Part shown: piece after piece, positions 21,070-33,802 of the stretch
Layout of the letters: each line of letters opens with the position of its first letter
How positions within the stretch are numbered: the stretch's first letter is position 1
NCBI GenBank assembly: GCA_963930655.1
Contig: OZ005619.1
Span: 6,988,501-7,052,500 of the forward strand
Direction of reading: 5' to 3'
Source: Myrica gale
Lineage: Eukaryota; Streptophyta; Magnoliopsida; Fagales; Myricaceae
Length of the DNA stretch: 64,000 bases
Notes under the pieces: generated by a model
Database searches by the model: none
What the model saw: the letters and a program-made list of their open reading frames with translations, nothing else
Told to the model about the DNA's origin: nothing
Position numbers and translations under genes: made by a program

Positions 21070-21231
21070 ACCCACCCGAAAAAGGAAGAAGGAAGAAGAG
21101 AAAGAAGAAGGAAGAAGGAAGAAGGAAGAAGGAAGAAGGAAGAAGGAGAAGAAAAGAAGGAGGAAGAGGAGAGAAGCAAGGTAAATCCTTGCTGGCCGAA
21201 AATCGTGCTACACTCTCTCTCTCTCTCTCTC
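21070..21231 (+). repeat. GGAAGAA purine tract and TC microsatellite
   Basis: (GAAGGAA)n runs to about 21180 and ends at GCAAG|GTAAAT. A CT repeat follows at about 21213-21231. The number of GGAAGAA units differs between LTRs a, c and f, so it is a length-variable site. Confidence 0.85.
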
Positions 21232-22948
21232 TATTCTCTTCTTGTTTCCTCTTGTTGGTTGGTTGTGGTTTGATGGTAGTTTGTCTAAGTAGTTTTCTCC
21301 TTGTGATTCATGGATGTTTAGTGTGGATCTATGCATGTTCAAGGTAGATCTTGTAAGTGTTTAAGTGTAGCATAGATTTTTACATGAGAACATGTGGAAA
21401 AATGGCTAGATCTGAAATGAAGGTTCAAGAGAAAGTGGTTATGTGCTCTAGGTGTTTGATAAAAGGCCTAAGAGGGGATTGAAACCTAAGTTGAGCAAGT
21501 ATGGCCGAATCTAGGGGTTGATGCATTCGATTGTGTATGTATGCTAGTCATATTGAGAACCACAAAGCCCTAAGTGTTAGAGTTAGGTTCAGATCTGGAA
21601 AAAGGGGCAAGAGGACCAATAATGCACACTAGGTGTTTGGTTAAAAGCCCAAGAGAAATGGGTAAACGCAATGGTGTTAACTTGATGAATATGGAACCAT
21701 AGTTTTGTCATAAACTTTGAGTTGGAGTTGTAAAAGTGGGAGGAATGAGAAATAATGGTTGCTGTTATGAGATGTTAAGTTAGCCTTGGATGTTGGTTGT
21801 GACATGTAGAGATTCGGATTTTGGTTGTTGGAGATTGGAGAGTTTGAAAGATTATTGTGATTACTGGAGTTTACATATGCAGATTTCAAGGCTGGAATAG
21901 AAAGTGTGTTTTGTTGCATTGGTGGTTATCTCTTGATATTTTAGTCCAAATTTTACGGGGTTGGTCTTGGAATTTGTTTCAAGATAAGAAAGAGAGCGTT
22001 TTAAGATAACTTGCATGTGAATTAGAGGTATGACGAATATGTTATGATATGAAAAATTAGTGTGAGGGTCAATTAAAACAGATTCGTGTGAGTAATGTAT
22101 TGATTACTATATACGTTTAGTGAACCTATGAATGACAATAGTACGGTTCATTGTAGGTAACGAGACGCTCGATACTCAAGCAAGCCTAAGGTAAGTGAAA
22201 ATCTTTACAAACTGGAATGATACACTGCATGAAGAATATTTTTGAATAAGCATATCAAGTATGATATATCAAGCATGACATTACCAAGCACGACATGAAT
22301 GCATCATGATCATTTGCATTCATTTTCCTCATGAGAAATGAGACATTTTATGCAAATGAAAGTACCATTTTTATGCTACTTTATGACAAGTTTTATGACA
22401 AGTTAATTAACGAACCCAAGTCGGTCGGTACCGTACCAAGTCAAGAAGGTGCATCCATACCGAAGGACGTTTACGTGAAGGATGGATGTCACCTAGGACA
22501 CCCATACCGAAGGATGCTTGCAAGAAGGATGGGTAGTCCATGAGGTAAGTGCAATCACACTGAAGGATGCTTGCAAGAAGGTGTGAACCTCAAGGGTCGT
22601 GTCTAGCCACTGAAGGACGAATGAGAGAAGGTGAGCTAGCTCGACCATATGTAAGGTCCCTAAGGGAAATAAGGGACTGTTCCTACGGGAACGCACAACC
22701 CTGATGTTAGGGGTAAAAGAGGGCAAGTGGCCCATAAGATAAGATGTGAATTGATTTTTACAAAAGCAAGAGTAAATGCATGTGCATTATACATGCATCA
22801 CGATTCATAATCAGGCATGCATCGCATTATGTTTACATGACTATGATTTCAAGTTCAAGTGCATGCTTACAATTTCAAACCCATGTTTTTTTAGCTATAA
22901 TTCCTTACTGAGTCTTTCGACTCACAGTTTTAAATTGTATCATTCCAG
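21181..22948 (+). other. Possible LTR-internal introns (LTR c)
   Basis: Splice-like signals occur in a consistent order. A donor-like GCAAG|GTAAAT lies at 21181 and an acceptor-like TTCATTGTAG ends at 22156. A 34-nt exon-like block follows, then a second donor-like CCTAAG|GTAAGT at 22191 and an acceptor-like TATCATTCCAG ending at 22948. The same order with diverged sequence is seen in LTR2, in H and in Z on the minus strand. Splicing of a 5' leader here is an inference only; no transcript data are available. Confidence 0.35.
22909..22924 (+). promoter_or_regulatory. TGAGTC/GACTCA hairpin in LTR c
   Basis: TGAGTCTTTCGACTCA is a 6-bp stem with a TTTC loop, conserved in Z (906-921), LTR2 (loop changed to GTTT), X, Y and H. 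It lies 12 bp upstream of TGTATCATTCCAG. Confidence 0.6.
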
Positions 22949-23282
22949 ATGATGTTACAGGGGTGGAATCTTAAGAAGAGGACCTTGAACCCTAGGAGAA
23001 GGGTTGATGAAATATCTCTCTCTTGTTTGCTAACGTTAGGAAAGATTTAGCTAATTTTTGTAAAAGCCGGCATGAGCCACCGTGATGTGGTGGTCATGGG
23101 TTTCATTTGGCTTAGTTAGTTAATGTTTTAACTGGTTGATATTTCGGAGAGTATGTTTAACTACCTTGAGTTAACAATGGAAAGTATGTTCTTATGTACG
23201 TTATACGCTAGCATCTTAAGGCTTCTTTTATCATTGAGGCATAAATGTTATTTCCGCTGCAAGTATAGTAGTAAGTACGCTT

Positions 23283-23306
23283 GAGCGTCCCATGCCGGGA
23301 ATGCTC
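23283..23306 (+). promoter_or_regulatory. Hairpin near the LTR 3' end (LTR c)
   Basis: GAGCGTCCC pairs with GGGAATGCTC around the loop ATGCC, with one bulge and one G-T pair. A hairpin occupies the same place in H (GAACATTCA / TGGATGTTC, 45542-45564), LTR2 (4355-4377) and Z (62346-62366, minus strand), with different sequence. Confidence 0.6.
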
Positions 23307-23350
23307 GCGGCTGTCATTAGCCTCGTTTAGCTAGCGTTCGGGGCGTGACA

Positions 23351-25885
23351 GTTAAGTGGTATCAGAGGAATTTAGGAGTTTAGTGAACTTAAGATTTGCT
23401 ACTCGCCTTTTTGGATTTCGAGTATGCTATATGCTAGAAATCTCATGCATCAACTAGTTGTTAGGATACTTATGTAGTGATGACGATATAGTGCAGGATG
23501 CCACCTAGGAAACAACCCAGGAATAGAAACACGGAGGAGGAGCCCGAAGAATCAGGTGTCTCTACCAATGATGTTTTAAGGCACATGGCTCAGCTCATCG
23601 CTGAACAAGTGTAGCAAGGGGCAAATGTGCAAGGGGCTCGAGATCGCCCTGAAGGATGCACCTTTGACCAGTTTAACCGCCAACACCCGCCGGTATACAA
23701 CGGTAAAGGAGATGCCGTTCTAGCAGAAAACTGGCTCCTAGAGATTAAAGAGTTGCTGGAAGTCATGGGGTGTACAGACTCCCAGAGAGTGAGCTTTGCT
23801 ACCTTCAAGCTACAGGGAGATGCCAAGAGGTGGTGGCTATCCAAGAAGCTCCTACTGAGCCAAGAATTGGGAGAACAACCCATAATCTGGGAGAGGTTTC
23901 AACAAGAATTCCTGGACCGCTATTTTCCAAGGACGACGCGGGAAACAAAAGCGAGAGAGTTTGCCAACTTAACTCAGGGATCAATGACTGTTGATCAATA
24001 CTCTGGTCGATTCATGGAGTTGGTGAGGTTTGCTCCGTATTTAGTACCTGATGAGGAGAGGAAAGCCAGGAAGTTTGAAGAGGGACTCCATCCCCGAATC
24101 TTTGACAGAGTTATGGCCCATAACTTGAAGACGTTGGCAGAAGTCATAGAGCGGGCAGTGATTGTGGAAAGAGGTCTGCAGAGGACAGCAGCATATTACG
24201 ACCAGCAAAAGAGGAAGGCTCCTCCCAAGCTGGAAACGTCGCAGGCACCCTGGAAGAAAAGCAAGCAGGGTTTATCACGGGGCCAGAATCAGAGACCTGG
24301 TGGAGCCCAGAACCAGAGACCTGGAGGAAGTCAGATTTCAGGAGGGAATCAATTCCCAATATGCAACAAGTGTGGCAAGAAGCATCCCGGAGAGTGTAGG
24401 CAGGGAGTATGCTTCCAGTGCGGGAAGCCAGGTCACATTGCCCGAGATTGTAGGGCAAAAAGTAATTCAAGCCAAGCATCCCAACCCGCACCGCAAGACA
24501 ATTCGAGGAGGCAAGGCGGTCCAACTCAAGCAAGACTATATGCTCTGACCCCGAGGGATGCGGAGGATCAAAACCAGAGTAGTAACGGGTAAGTTGCCCT
24601 TGCCACAGGGAGAAGCCCTTGTATTATTTGAATCAGGGGCCACACATTCATTCATAGCATCAGCATATTGTAAGGCAAGAGATTTAAAGCATGAACCATT
24701 AGGATGTCATGTAGTAGTATCAACACCTACTGGTGGGAGGATCAATTGCGATCGAATAGTGAAAAAATTTCCCGATAGAAGTTGAGGGGCAAATTATGCC
24801 GGCTAACCTGATAGTGATGGAAATGGGAGGGTTCGACCTCATTTTAGGTATGGATTGGTTGGCAACACACGGTGCTAGCATAAAATGTTACGAGAAAAAG
24901 GTCGTGTTCCAAAAGGAGGGGAGACCGGATTGTTGTTTTGTAGGCATGAGAAAGGTGGAACGAATACCGGCGATCATTTCAGCCACGCAACCCAAGAAAT
25001 GGTTGCAAGGAGGAAGTGAGGGGTTCTTAGTTTGGGCAAATGAAATACAGAGGGAGACTGCTACGGTAGAGCAAACCCCTATAGTGAACGAATTTCCTGA
25101 TGTGTTTCCAGAAGAATTGCCCGGTTTACCTCCTGATAGGGAAGTGGAGTTTGGCATCGATTTAGAACCAGGGACAACTCCAATTTCTAAAGCACCGTAT
25201 AGAATGGCACCAGCAGAGTTGAAGGAATTGAAGATTCAGCTGGAGGATCTATTGGATAAAGGGTTCATTCGACCGAGTGTGTCACCTTGGGGAGCTCCGA
25301 TCTTGTTCGTGAAGAAGAAAGATGGAAGCCTCAGGATGTGCATTGATTACAGGGAGTTGAATAAGGAGAATAGATACCCGTTGCCTCGCATTGATGATCT
25401 ATTTGATCAATTGCAAGGGGCACAGGCATTCTCGAAGATTGATTTGAGATCGGGATATCACCAGTTGAAGGTGAAGGGGGAGGACATACCGAAGACGGCA
25501 TTTCGAACGCGATATGGCCATTACGAATTTATGGTGATGTCTTTTGGGCTAACCAATGCTCCAGCCGCATTTATGGATTTGATGAATAGGGTGTTTCGGG
25601 AATTCTTAGATAAGTTTGTGGTTGTCTTTATTGATGACATACTGATTTACTCAAGGAATAAGGAGGAACATGAGAAGCATTTAAGGATTGTTCTACAGAT
25701 TCTTAGGGAGAAGAAGTTGTTTGCCAAGTTTTCCAAATGTGAGTTTTGGTTGGAACAAGTTCGCTTTTTGGGGCATGTAGTGTCCGGAGAAGGGATTGCC
25801 GTGGATCCCGGAAAGGTAGCTGCTATATACAAGTGGCCGAGGCCTACGAATGTGAAGGAAGTAAGAAGTTTTCTGGGATTAGCAG
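23351..25885 (+). mobile_element. Array internal 3: PBS, gag, protease, RT part (5' part, X type)
   Basis: The primer-binding site is at 23357-23368 and the gag start at about 23499. Two Cys knuckles lie near 24361-24450, the protease near 24630 and reverse transcriptase from about 25330. It stops at GGATTAGCAG (AGCAG at 25881-25885), where LTR d begins. This is the upstream flank of the Y insertion. It is broken, with a few breaks besides the Y insertion. Confidence 0.88.
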
Positions 25886-28800
25886 TGTGAGATCCCGAAT
25901 TTACTTATGTCATTGTATAGGAGAGAGAGATTTTGCTATGATTTTCCTAAGGATGTAGGTATGTTTTAATTGGTGATTTTTGAGGTAAGTGTCGACACAT
26001 TGGAACATAGTGTCGACACATTATACTAACACCCGAAAGTTTACCTTTTCCTGGAGACCAAAGTGAATTTTGACTAAGTGTTGTAAGTGTCGACACTTTG
26101 AGTCATAGTGTCGACACATTAGACTGATACCCGAGCGTTTATATCTTTCCGGAACTAGAGTGATTTTTACTAAGTGTTGGAAGTGTCGACACCTTGAGTG
26201 ATGGTGTCGACACATCCAACTGAAACCCGAGAGTTCGCCTTTTTCCAGAACTCCCGTGGATTTTGACCAAGTGATGGAAGTGTCGACACCTTGGGTGATG
26301 GTGTCGACACATCTAATTGAAACCCGAGAGTTTACATTTTTCCCACTATGGCTAAGTGTTGGAAGTGTCGACACCTTGAGTGATGGTGTCGACACATCTT
26401 ACTAAATATGTTGTAAGTGTCGACACCTTGAGTGATGGTGTCGACACATATAACTACATTCTGGAATTTTACCGGTTTGAAATACGCGAGTTGAAATTTA
26501 TGAAGTAGGGGGAGGGCAAACTTGTCTTTTCCCCAACCATTTTCACGCCTATTACTCTCTCCCCCTTTGCCGAACACTTCATTTTTCCCCTCTCTTCAGC
26601 CTTTTCATTTTTCCCTTGCCCTAAGTCACCCACCCGAAAGAAGAAGAAGGAAGAAGAAGAAGGAAGAAGGAGAGGAAGAAGGAGAAGAAGAAGGAGAAGA
26701 AAAGAAGGAGGAAGAGGAGAGAAGCGAGGTAAATCCTTGCTGGCCGAAAATCGTGCTACTCTCTCTCTCTCTCTCTCTCTCTATTCTCTTCTTGTTTCCT
26801 CTTGTTGGTTAGTTGTGGTTGGTGATGTTCTTGTTTTCTTTTGTTGGTTGGTTGTGGTTTGTTGGTAATTTGTCTAAGTAGTGTTCTCCTTGTGATTCAT
26901 GGATGTTTAGTGTGGATCTAGGTATGTTCAAGGTAGATCTTGTAAGTGTAGCATAGATTTTTACATGAGAACATGTGGAAAAATGACTAGATCTGAAATG
27001 AGGGTTCAAGAGAAATTGGTTATGTGCTCTAGGTGTTTGATAAAAGGCCTAAGAGGGGATTGAAACCTAAGTTGAGCAAGTATGGCCGAATCTAGGGTTT
27101 GATGCATTAGATTGTGTATGTATGCTAGTGATATTGAGAACCACAAAGCCCTAAGTGTTAGGGATATGTTCAGATCTGGGAAAATAGGCAAGAGGACCAA
27201 TAACGCACACTAGGTGTTTGGTAAACAGCCCAAGAGAAATGGGTAAATGCAATGGTGTTAACTTGATAATTATGGAACCATGATTTGGTTGTAAACTTCG
27301 AGTTGAAGTTGTAAGTGGGAGGAAGGTGAGAGTATAGTTGTTGTTATGAGATGTTAAGTTAGCCTTGGATGTTGGTTGTGACATGTAGATATTCGGATTT
27401 TGGTTGTTGGAGATTGTTGTGATTTCTGGAGTTACATATGCAGATTTCAAGGCTGGAATAGAAAGTGTGTTTTGTTGCATTGGTGGTTATCTCTTGATAT
27501 TTTAGTCCAATTTTACGGGGTTGGTCTTGGAATTTGTTTCAAGTTAAGAAAGAGAGCGTTTTAAGATAACTTGCATGTGAATTAGAGGTATGACGAATAT
27601 GTTATGGTATGAAAAATTAGTGTGAGGGTCTATTAAAACAGATTCGTGTGAGTAATGTATTGATTACTATATACGTTTAGTGAACCTATGAATGACAATA
27701 GTACGGTTCATTGTAGGTAACGAGACACTCGATACTCAAGCAAGCCTAAGGTAAGTGAAAATCTTTACAAACTGGAATGATACACTGCATGAAGAATATT
27801 CATGAATAAGCATATCAAGCATGACAATACCAAGCACGACATGAATGCATCATGATCATTTGCATTCATTTTCCCCATGAGAAATGAGACATTTTATGCA
27901 AATGAAAGTACCATTTTTATGCTACTTTATGACAAGTTTTATGACAAGTTAATTAACGAACCCAAGTCGGTCGGTACCGTACCAAGTCAAGAAGGTGCAT
28001 CCATTCCGAAGGACGTTTACGTGAAGGATGGATGTCACCTAGGACACCCATACCGAAGGATGCTTGCAAGAAGGATGGGTAGTCCATGAGGTAAGTGCAA
28101 TCACACTGAAGGATGCTTGCAAGAAGGTGTGAACCTCAAGGGTCGTGTCTAGCCACTGAAGGACGAATGAGAGAAGGTGAGCTAGCTCGACCATATGTAA
28201 GGTCCCTAAGGGAAATAAGGGATTGTTCCTACGGGAACGCACAACCCTGATGTCAGGGGTAAAAGAGGGCAAGTGGCCCACAAGATAAGATGTGAATCGA
28301 TTTTTACAAAAGCAAGAGTAAATGCATGTGCATTATACATGCATCACGTTTCATAATCCGGCATGCAGCGCATTATGTTTACATGACTATGATTACAAGT
28401 TCAAGTGCATGCTTACAATTTCAACCCATGTTTTAGCTATAATTCCTTACTGAGTCTTTCGACTCACAGTTTTAAATTGTATCATTCCAGATGATGTTAC
28501 AGGGGTGGAATCTTAAGAGGAGGACCTTGAACCCTAGGAGAAGGGTTGATGAAATGTTTCTCTTGTTTGCTAACGTTAGGAAAGATTTAGCTAATTTTTG
28601 TAAAAGCCGGCATGAGCCACCGTGATGTGGTGGTCATGGGTTTCATTTGGCTTAGTTAGTTAATGTTTTAAACTGGTTGATATTTTGAGAATATGTTTAA
28701 CAACCTTGAGTTATCAATGGAAAGTATGTTCTTATGCACGTTATACGCTAGCATTATAAGGCTTCTTTTTAACATTGAAGCATCAACGTCTTTTCCGCTG

Positions 28801-28891
28801 CAAAAATAGTAGTAAGTACGCTGGAGCGTCCCATGCCGTGAATGCTCGCGGCTGTCATTAGCCTCGTTTAGCTAGCGTTCGGGGCGTGACA
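25886..28891 (+). mobile_element. LTR d (Y type, 3006 bp)
   Basis: This is a full LTR, preceded by AGCAG and followed by the primer-binding site of internal 4 (TGGTATCAGAGG, 28898-28909). Palindrome pairs are at 25989-26447 and dyad arms at 27772-27784 and 28478-28490. By eye it differs from LTR e at about a dozen positions in 3 kb. At a commonly used plant LTR rate of 1.3e-8 per site per year, that is on the order of 0.1-0.2 million years. Confidence 0.93.
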
Positions 28892-31800
28892 GTTTAGTGG
28901 TATCAGAGGAATTTAGGAGTTTAGTGAACTTAAGATTTGCTACTCGCCGATTTGGATTTCGAGTATGCTATATGCTAGAAATCTCATGCATCAACTAGTT
29001 GTTAGGATACTTATGTAGTGATGACGATATAGTGCAGGATGCCACCTAGGAAACAACCCAGGAATAGAAACACGGAGGAGGAGCCCGAAGAATCAGGTGT
29101 CTCTACCAATGATGTTTTAAGGCACATGGCTCAGCTCATCGCTGAACAAGTGCAGCAAGGGGCAAATGTGCAAGGGGCAAATGTGCAAGGGGCTCGAGAT
29201 CGCCCTGAAGGATGCACCTTTGACCAGTTTAACCGCCAACACCCGCCGGTATATAACGGTAGAGGAGATGTCGTTCTAGCAGAAAACTGGCTTCTAGAGA
29301 TTAAAGAGTTGCTGGAAGTCATGGGGTGTACAGACTCCCAGAGAGTGAGCTTTGCTACCTTCAAGCTACAGGGAGATGCCAAGAGGTGGTGGCTATCCAA
29401 GAAGCTCCTACTGAGCCAAGAATTGGGAGAACAACCCATAAACTGGGAGAGGTTTCAACAAGAATTCCTGGACCGCTATTTTCCAAGGACGACGCGGGAA
29501 GCAATAGCGAGAGAGTTTGCCAACTTAACTCAGGGATCAATGACTGTCGATCAATACTCTGGTCGATTCATGGAGTTGGTGAGGTTTGCTCCGTATTTAG
29601 TACCAGATGAGGAGAGGAAAGCCAGGAAGTTTGAAGAGGGACTTCATCCCCGAATCTTTGACAGAGTTATGGCCCATAACTTGAAGACGTTGGCAGAAGT
29701 CATAGAACGGGCAGTGATTGTGGAAAGAGGTCTGCAGAGGACAGCAGCATTTTACGACCAGCAAAAGAGGAAGGCTCCTCCCAAGCTGGAAACGTCACAG
29801 GCACCCTGGAAGAAAAGCAAGCAGGGTTTATCACGGGGCCAGAATCAGAGACCTGGTGGAGCCCAGAACCAGAGACCTGGAGGAAGTCAGATTGCAGGAG
29901 GGAATCAATTCCCAATATGCAACAAATGTGGCAAGAAGCATCCCGGAGAGTGTAGGCAGGGAGTATGCTTCCAGTGCGGGAAGCCAGGTCACATTGCCCG
30001 AGATTGTAGGGCAAAAAGTAATTCAAGCCAAGCATCCCAACCCGCACCGCAAGACAATTCGAGGAGGCAAGGCGGTCCAACTCAAGCAAGACTATATGCT
30101 CTGACCCCGAGGGATGCGGAGGACCAAACAAGAGTAGTAACGGGTAAGTTGCCCTTGCCACAGGGAGAAGCCCTTGTATTATTTGATTCAGGGGCCACAC
30201 ATTCATTCATAGCATCGGCATATTGTAAGGCAAGAGATTTAAAGCATGAGCCATTAGGATGTCATGTAGTAGTATCAACACCTACTGGTGGGAGGATCAA
30301 TTGCGATCGAATAGTGAAAAATTTCCCGATAGAAGTTGAGGGGCAAATTATGCCGGCTAACCTGATAGTGATGGAAATGGGAGGGTTCGACCTCATTTTA
30401 GGTATGGATTGGTTGGCAACACACGGTGCTAGCATAAAATGTTACGAGAAGAAGGTCGTGTTCCAAAAGGAGGGGAGACCGGATTGTTGTTTTGTAGGCA
30501 TGAGAAAGGTGGAACGAAGACCGGCGATCATTTCAGCCATGCAAGCCAAGAAATGGTTGCAAGGAGGAAGTGAGGGGTTCTTAGTTTGGGCAAATGAAAT
30601 GCAGAGAGAGACTGCTACGGTAGAGCAAACCCCTATAGTGAACGAATTTCCTGATGTGTTTCCGGAAGAATTACCCGGATTACCTCCTGATAGGGAAGTG
30701 GAGTTTGGCATCGATTTAGAACCAGGGACAACTCCAATTTTAAGGCACCGTATAGAATGGCACCAGCAGAGTTGAAGGAATTGAAGATTCAGCTGGAGGA
30801 TCTATTGGATTAAGGGTTCATTCGGCCGAGTGTGTCACCTTGGGGAGCTCCGATCTTGTTCGTAAAGAAGAAAGATGGAAGCCTCAGGATGTGCATTGAT
30901 TACAGGGAGTTGAATAAGGTGACTATCAAGAATAGATACCCGTTGCCTCGCATTGATGATCTATTTGATCAATTGCAAGGGGCACAGGCATTCTCGAAGA
31001 TTGATTTGAGATCGGGATATCACCAGTTGAAGGTGAAGGGGGAGGACATACCGAAGACGGCATTTCGAACGCGATATGGCCATTACGAATTTATGGTGAT
31101 GCCTTTTGGGCTAACCAATGCTCCAGCCGCATTTATGGATTTGATGAATAGGGTGTTTCGGGAATTCTTAGATAAGTTTGTGGTTGTCTTTATTGATGAC
31201 ATACTGATTTACTCACGGAATAAGGAGGAACATGAGAAGCATTTAAGGATTGTTCTACAGATTCTTAGGGAGAAGAAGTTGTTTGCCAAGTTTTCCAAAT
31301 GTGAGTTTTGGTTGGAACAAGTTCGCTTTTTGGGGCATGTAGTGTCCGGAGAAGGGATTGCCGTGGATCCCGGAAAGGTAGCTGCTATATTCAAGTGGCC
31401 GAGGCCTACGAATGTGAAGGAAGTAAGAAGTTTTCTGGGATTAGCAGGGTACTATCGGAGGTTTATCAAGGGATTCTCAAGGATGGCCAAGCCTTTGACG
31501 TCTCTAACAAAGAAGAATGTCAAATTTGAATGGACTCATGAGTGTGAGTGGAGCTTCCAAGAGTTAAAGGCCAATTTAGTTACTGCTCCAGTATTAGCAC
31601 TACCCTCGGAATATGGAGAGTATGAAATCTATAGCGACGCATCGAAGCAAGGTTTAGGTTGTGTTTTGATGCAAGACAAAAGGGTAATAGCTTATGCTTC
31701 TAGGCAACTGAGGCCTCACGAGATTAATTATCCCACGCATGACTTAGAGTTAGCTGCTGTAGTCTATGCGTTAAAAATATGGAGACATTATTTGTATGGG

Positions 31801-33802
31801 GTTAAATGTGAGATATTCACCGATCATAAGAGTCTTAAGTATTTTAACACCCAGAAAGAGCTGAACATGAGACAGCGGCGATGGTTAGAGTTGATTAAAG
31901 ATTATGATTGCACAATAAGTTATCACCCTGGAAAAGCCAATGTGGTGGCCGACGCATTAAGTAGGAAGTCGGCAGAAACAAGTTCAGTAGAGGCAAGTTC
32001 AATGGAGGTGGTGCCCGAGGAAATCAGGAGAGACTTAAAAAGGGCAGAGATTGTGCTTATCATTGCCGATCAGTTTGTCTCCATTGCAGGGCTCTCGTTG
32101 CAACCTACCCTGGAGGAGCAGATTCGAGAGGCCCAGAAGAATGATAAGGTGATTGAAGGGATTAGAGAGCGAATTGAGAAAAAGGAAGACCCCGACTTTG
32201 GAGATAAGGATGAGTTATTACGATATCGAGGCAGAATTTGTGTGCCAAGTACAAGGGAGATTAAAGACTTGATTCTAGCAGAGGCTCATTCTACGCCTTA
32301 TACCATCCATCCAGGAGGCACGAAGATGTATCAAGATATTAAGAAGGTCTTTTGGTGGCCTAATATGAAGCGGGAGATAGCCGAGTATGTGGCTCGATGT
32401 TTGACTTGCCAGAAGGTGAAAGCCGAGCACCAGAGGCCAGCAGGAACACTAAAGCCTCTAGAGATCCCTGAATGGAAGTGGGAAGGGATAGCCATGGATT
32501 TCGTAGTGGGGTTGCCTCGAACTACTTCGGGTTACGATGCTATATGGGTGATCGTGGACCGACTAACCAAGTCGGCACACTTCTTACCCATTAAGGTGAA
32601 GTATGCCCCGGAGAAGTTAGCGGAGATTTATCTTCAAGAGATTGTCAGATTACATGGAGTGCCTAAGAGCATAGTGTCGGATAGAGATCCGAGATTTACA
32701 TCGAGATTCTGGAAACGATTGCAGGAGTCCTTGGGAACTCGGTTGAATTTTAGTACCGCTTTCCACCCACAGACAGATGGGCAGTCGGAAAGGACTATAC
32801 AAATTCTGGAGGATATGCTCAGGGCTTGCGTTGTGGATTTCAAAGGAGGATGGGCTCAATACTTGCCTTTAGCGGAATTCGCGTACAATAACAGTTTTCA
32901 AGCAAGTATTGGTATGGCACCCTATGAAGCCTTGTATGGGAGGAGGTGTAGATCACCTTTGTATTGGGATGAGGTAGGCGAAAGAAGGATGTTAGGGCCG
33001 GAAATAGTTTCAGAGACACGGGAAAAGATCCAAGTAATCAAAGATAGGCTTGTGACAGCCCAACGCAGGCAGAAGAGCTATGCTGATAATCGAAGAAGAG
33101 AACTTGAATTTGAGGCTGGGAGCAGAGTGTTTCTGAAGATTTCTCCGAAGAAGGGGATAACGAGATTTGGAAAAAAAGGGAAGCTCCAACCCAGATTCAT
33201 AGGACCCTTTGAGATCCTAGATAGAGTTGGGCCCGTGGCGTACAGGTTGGCCCTACCCCCTTGTTTAGAGGGAGTTCACAATGTGTTTCATGTATCGCTC
33301 CTAAGGAAGTATGTAACTGACCCTACCCATGTATTAGATTATGAGCCTTTGCAGGTTAGAGAAAACCTTACGTATGTGGAAGAACCTATAAGGGTTTTGG
33401 ATAGGAAGGAGCAGCAACTGAGGACCAAAACCATACCTCTTGTTAAGGTCTTGTGGAGAAACCACGGAGTAGAAGAGGCCTCATGGGAGTTAGAAAGTGA
33501 AATGTACTCGAAATATCCCCACTTACGGGAAGGACAAAGTTAAGAAGGATAATGTTAGAATTTCGATATGACTTGCCTGATCTGTTTTTTTTCTTTTCAT
33601 TGATACCTTTATGTTGTCTCACTATACATATGAGCTATAATGCTATGTTGAAGTATATATAAAGGCATATATGTGTGTATTATGATAACGTTAGTTGTGG
33701 GGCCAGTTCGAGTATTCACCCGTCCTAGACCTCCACCATCAGGACAAATCTCTGGTAAGGAAGATCGAATTCCGAGGACGGAATTTTATAAGGAGGGGAG
33801 GA
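28892..33802 (+). mobile_element. Array internal 4 (Y): full-length gag-pol region
   Basis: This is a complete internal region with primer-binding site, gag, protease, reverse transcriptase, RNase H, integrase and a chromodomain-like end near 33543, then a polypurine tract before LTR e. It has the same size and domain order as internal 5. The gag-pol region is broken by about two changes. With LTRs d and e it forms the complete Y copy. Confidence 0.9.

Larger units (their letters stand above)
20339..23350 (+). mobile_element. LTR c (X type, 3012 bp)
   Basis: This is a full-length LTR, TGTGAGATCCC...GTGACA, preceded by a polypurine tract and followed by a primer-binding site. It therefore serves as the 3' LTR of the upstream part and the 5' LTR of the downstream part, the mark of a tandem array made by LTR recombination. 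Inner parts are six palindrome pairs (20440-20899), a purine tract (about 21080-21180), a TC microsatellite near 21213-21231, the dyad arms (22212-22224, 22936-22948), the tandem cassette (about 22445-22640) and the terminal hairpin (23283-23306). Confidence 0.93.
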
